From Bacteroidota bacterium (GTDB taxonomy: Bacteria > Bacteroidota > Bacteroidia > Bacteroidales > ML635J-15), in the NCBI GenBank assembly GCA_029558535.1, contig JAKQEK010000281.1:1-51651 (forward strand): a stretch of DNA of 51,651 bases, written 5' to 3'. The notes under the pieces were generated by a model. It saw only the letters and a list, made by a program, of their open reading frames with translations, did not search any database and was not told where the DNA came from. The stretch's first letter is position 1. Every line of letters starts with the position of its first letter. Made by a program: the position numbers and the translations under genes. This document shows positions 49,883 to 51,651 of this stretch, one piece after another.

Positions 49883-51651
49883 ATGAGCGTATTTGCAGAT
49901 GCATATTCTCGATATTTAACATGTAATTTTAATTATAACTTAAGATCTAAAATGTTTCGTAAATATTTTAGAACATCAATAATTTTTATGACAGATCCTA
50001 AATTTATGACAAAAACATTTATAGATCAGATTAGCAGTTTTCCAAAATATCCATATTTCTTTCATTTGATAAAAGAAACATATTCCATTGATCTTGTGAA
50101 AATTTACAATTCTTCTATGGATAATACACAAGAACTTGTAGAATCTATGGTTGGAACATCTCAATTATCAAAGAAAGAATTGTATGATACTATTCCAGTT
50201 TTAGCTGATGATTTCTTAGAGGAATTGTGTTTTCAATTTTCTTTTATAAGTGATACAACAACTCTTTATAATTATGATTTAGTACTCCGATCTTTTGTAT
50301 CTGAGTATCAGTATCGTAATTTTTTTAACGACTTATATGACGATTTATTTTATTCAACTGATCAAGCCGTAGGAGACACTGCTGGTTTGGAAGATAAAGC
50401 TTTTAATTATGAATATATTTTATATGCATGTTTATATAGTATTGTATCTTCTTCTCATAATATATATACGAAATTATTAATGTATTTGACATATATTAAC
50501 TTGAGCGGCGCTATCGCAGATAGAGTTGATAAGAATGCTATGCTAACTGGTTTTCAAACATTTGTAACAAGTTATCATTCTAACATGTCTGTTGATTTAG
50601 CAAATATTATTGGAAAATCTATTTATGACTATCAAAAAATTTCTCCAGTGATGTTACAAAATCTTCAAACAGTTATTGATAATAAATTAATTAATGCGAC
50701 AGGATTATATAATGCATTTTCACAGTTAATGAATGCAATAGAGTCGTTGTCTCCTGTTGAGTTAATTTCTTCAAATGTTGTCAATCAGTTAAATGCATTT
50801 ATTGCAGTTGATAGTGTTTCTAAAATTTTTGACGATGCAACAATTGTAAATCAAGTTCAAATGTCTGCAGAAACAATTTTTGAAGAAGATACCTTTACCA
50901 GTTATATCGGTAAAATTTCTGAATCAGAACTTAAAAACTATTTATTTTTATGTTTTCTATATAAGTTCTGGCCGGTAAAATTTTTAAATATTATGCAATT
51001 GACTTTAAAAGAGTATGTTGAAAATTATATTAAAACTACTAATGATAATACACGCTTAAAAGAAGATTATGCTAATGTATTAAAATTATTTTGTAATAAC
51101 TATATAGATTTTACCGGGCTAAAGACATTTTTGAATGACAATATTATTCCAAGTAGTACTCTAATTACATATCCACCTGGTACTGCTGCTTTATTTACAT
51201 TTACACCAGGGTCAGCAACTATAAATTGTGCCAATATTGCGTCTCTTGCCGCTGTAAATGTTCATGATTATATATATGCTTCTGGTGATGATAGGGCATA
51301 TGCTGGACATATAGTTGCTAAGAATGTTGGGGCTTTAACACTAACACTTGATAATGAATATTCTGGTACGATATCAGCATCTGATGTTCAAGCTTATAAA
51401 TACTCATTTGATACTACAACATATTTATATAATGTTGGATTGAATTATAATATTGCAGAATATGGTTGTTTCATGTATTATGATTTTGTTCTTAATACAT
51501 TTTTTAAATCAACATATTATGATACATTTATAGAAGAATTAACAGAAGCCGTATTCGTTAATCTTAGAGATGCCGGTCATATTGAATATACTTTTGATTG
51601 GTATAGATATCATGATGTTATAGATATTTATTTTAAAACATATTTGAGATG
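49883..51651 (+). CDS. Large structural protein, partial (runs off the window end)
   Basis: The frame is open from ATG 49883 (behind ACGGAGA) to the last base, giving at least 589 residues. It begins MSVFADAYSRYLTCNFNYNL. Most of it is helical with many Tyr, Asn and Phe. A beta-rich insert is seen around residues 430-520 (PPGTAALFTFTPGSATINCA, HIVAKNVGALTLTLDNEYSG). The gene is in the tail cluster, 12 bases after the tube-cap-like gene. A baseplate or tail-terminus protein is likely; the missing C-terminus may decide this. Confidence 0.75.
   Translation, partial: MSVFADAYSRYLTCNFNYNLRSKMFRKYFRTSIIFMTDPKFMTKTFIDQISSFPKYPYFFHLIKETYSIDLVKIYNSSMDNTQELVESMVGTSQLSKKELYDTIPVLADDFLEELCFQFSFISDTTTLYNYDLVLRSFVSEYQYRNFFNDLYDDLFYSTDQAVGDTAGLEDKAFNYEYILYACLYSIVSSSHNIYTKLLMYLTYINLSGAIADRVDKNAMLTGFQTFVTSYHSNMSVDLANIIGKSIYDYQKISPVMLQNLQTVIDNKLINATGLYNAFSQLMNAIESLSPVELISSNVVNQLNAFIAVDSVSKIFDDATIVNQVQMSAETIFEEDTFTSYIGKISESELKNYLFLCFLYKFWPVKFLNIMQLTLKEYVENYIKTTNDNTRLKEDYANVLKLFCNNYIDFTGLKTFLNDNIIPSSTLITYPPGTAALFTFTPGSATINCANIASLAAVNVHDYIYASGDDRAYAGHIVAKNVGALTLTLDNEYSGTISASDVQAYKYSFDTTTYLYNVGLNYNIAEYGCFMYYDFVLNTFFKSTYYDTFIEELTEAVFVNLRDAGHIEYTFDWYRYHDVIDIYFKTYLR

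Noticed and set aside
1..51651. tRNA genes, insertion sequences and CRISPR arrays.
   Set aside because: No cloverleaf with a TTCGAATC-type arm, no transposase motif and no regularly spaced repeats were noticed on either strand; a dedicated search program was not available.

Overview
The window looks like part of the genome of a large, AT-rich tailed phage with a contractile tail (Caudoviricetes, T4-supergroup-like structural logic, probably a jumbo phage). The T4-type anchors are: a gp6-like baseplate wedge protein (34377-37745), a gp53-like wedge protein (10917-11282), a gp5-like spike with OB-fold and octad beta-helix (15627-16469), a gp17-like large terminase (37816-39780), a RecA/UvsX-like recombinase (20688-22079) and a 2768-residue tape-measure protein with a transglycosylase domain (39816-48122). 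No host gene, tRNA gene, CRISPR array or insertion sequence was seen. The host cannot be named from this sequence.

Layout. 1-3379: fibre-like and other virion proteins. 3396-8248: a run of eleven small genes, mostly Ala/Lys-rich, many with a related N-terminal leader and a C-terminal glycine-zipper helix followed by a basic tail. 8308-10826 (minus): a MoxR-type AAA+ ATPase and its metallopeptidase-like/VWA partner. 10917-13802: baseplate and virion proteins. 13858-15220: more leader-bearing small genes, one broken. 15266-15553 (minus): a small membrane protein. 15627-18133: spike, an unknown protein and leader-bearing genes, including one with an in-frame TGA and one with an apparent ACG start. 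18213-24475: an operon with RecA/UvsX-like recombinase and Cas4-like nuclease. 24498-29025: accessory genes (DUF5662-like, hexapeptide acetyltransferase, glycosyltransferase-methyltransferase fusion, M48-like protease), interrupted by a relatively GC-rich minus-strand islet with a secreted or membrane peptide and a structured 3' RNA. 29043-51651: virion and tail genes, with terminase between the wedge protein and the tape measure; the last gene runs off the window.

Three patterns are not explained by ordinary annotation. First, six intergenic hairpins share the 11-base arm CGGCAAGATCT/AGATCTTGCCG, with differing but still paired extensions. Second, about twenty small proteins start with related leaders (type MISIxxYLFE or xINKIIxxSIxxxINED) that end in an (L/I)xE motif. 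This resembles the capsid-targeting leaders of T4 internal proteins and Alt, which the gp21 protease cleaves, so the phage may package a large set of proteins, including putative enzymes. Third, a promoter-like motif (CATATAGAAATAAT and variants) lies 29-49 bases upstream of six operon-leading genes on both strands.

How the genes may work together (inference): the leader-bearing proteins would be packaged with the DNA and ejected. Those with a glycine-zipper tail would then insert in the host membrane. The spike has no lysozyme domain, so the transglycosylase in the tape measure probably opens the cell wall. The recombinase-nuclease operon serves phage DNA recombination.
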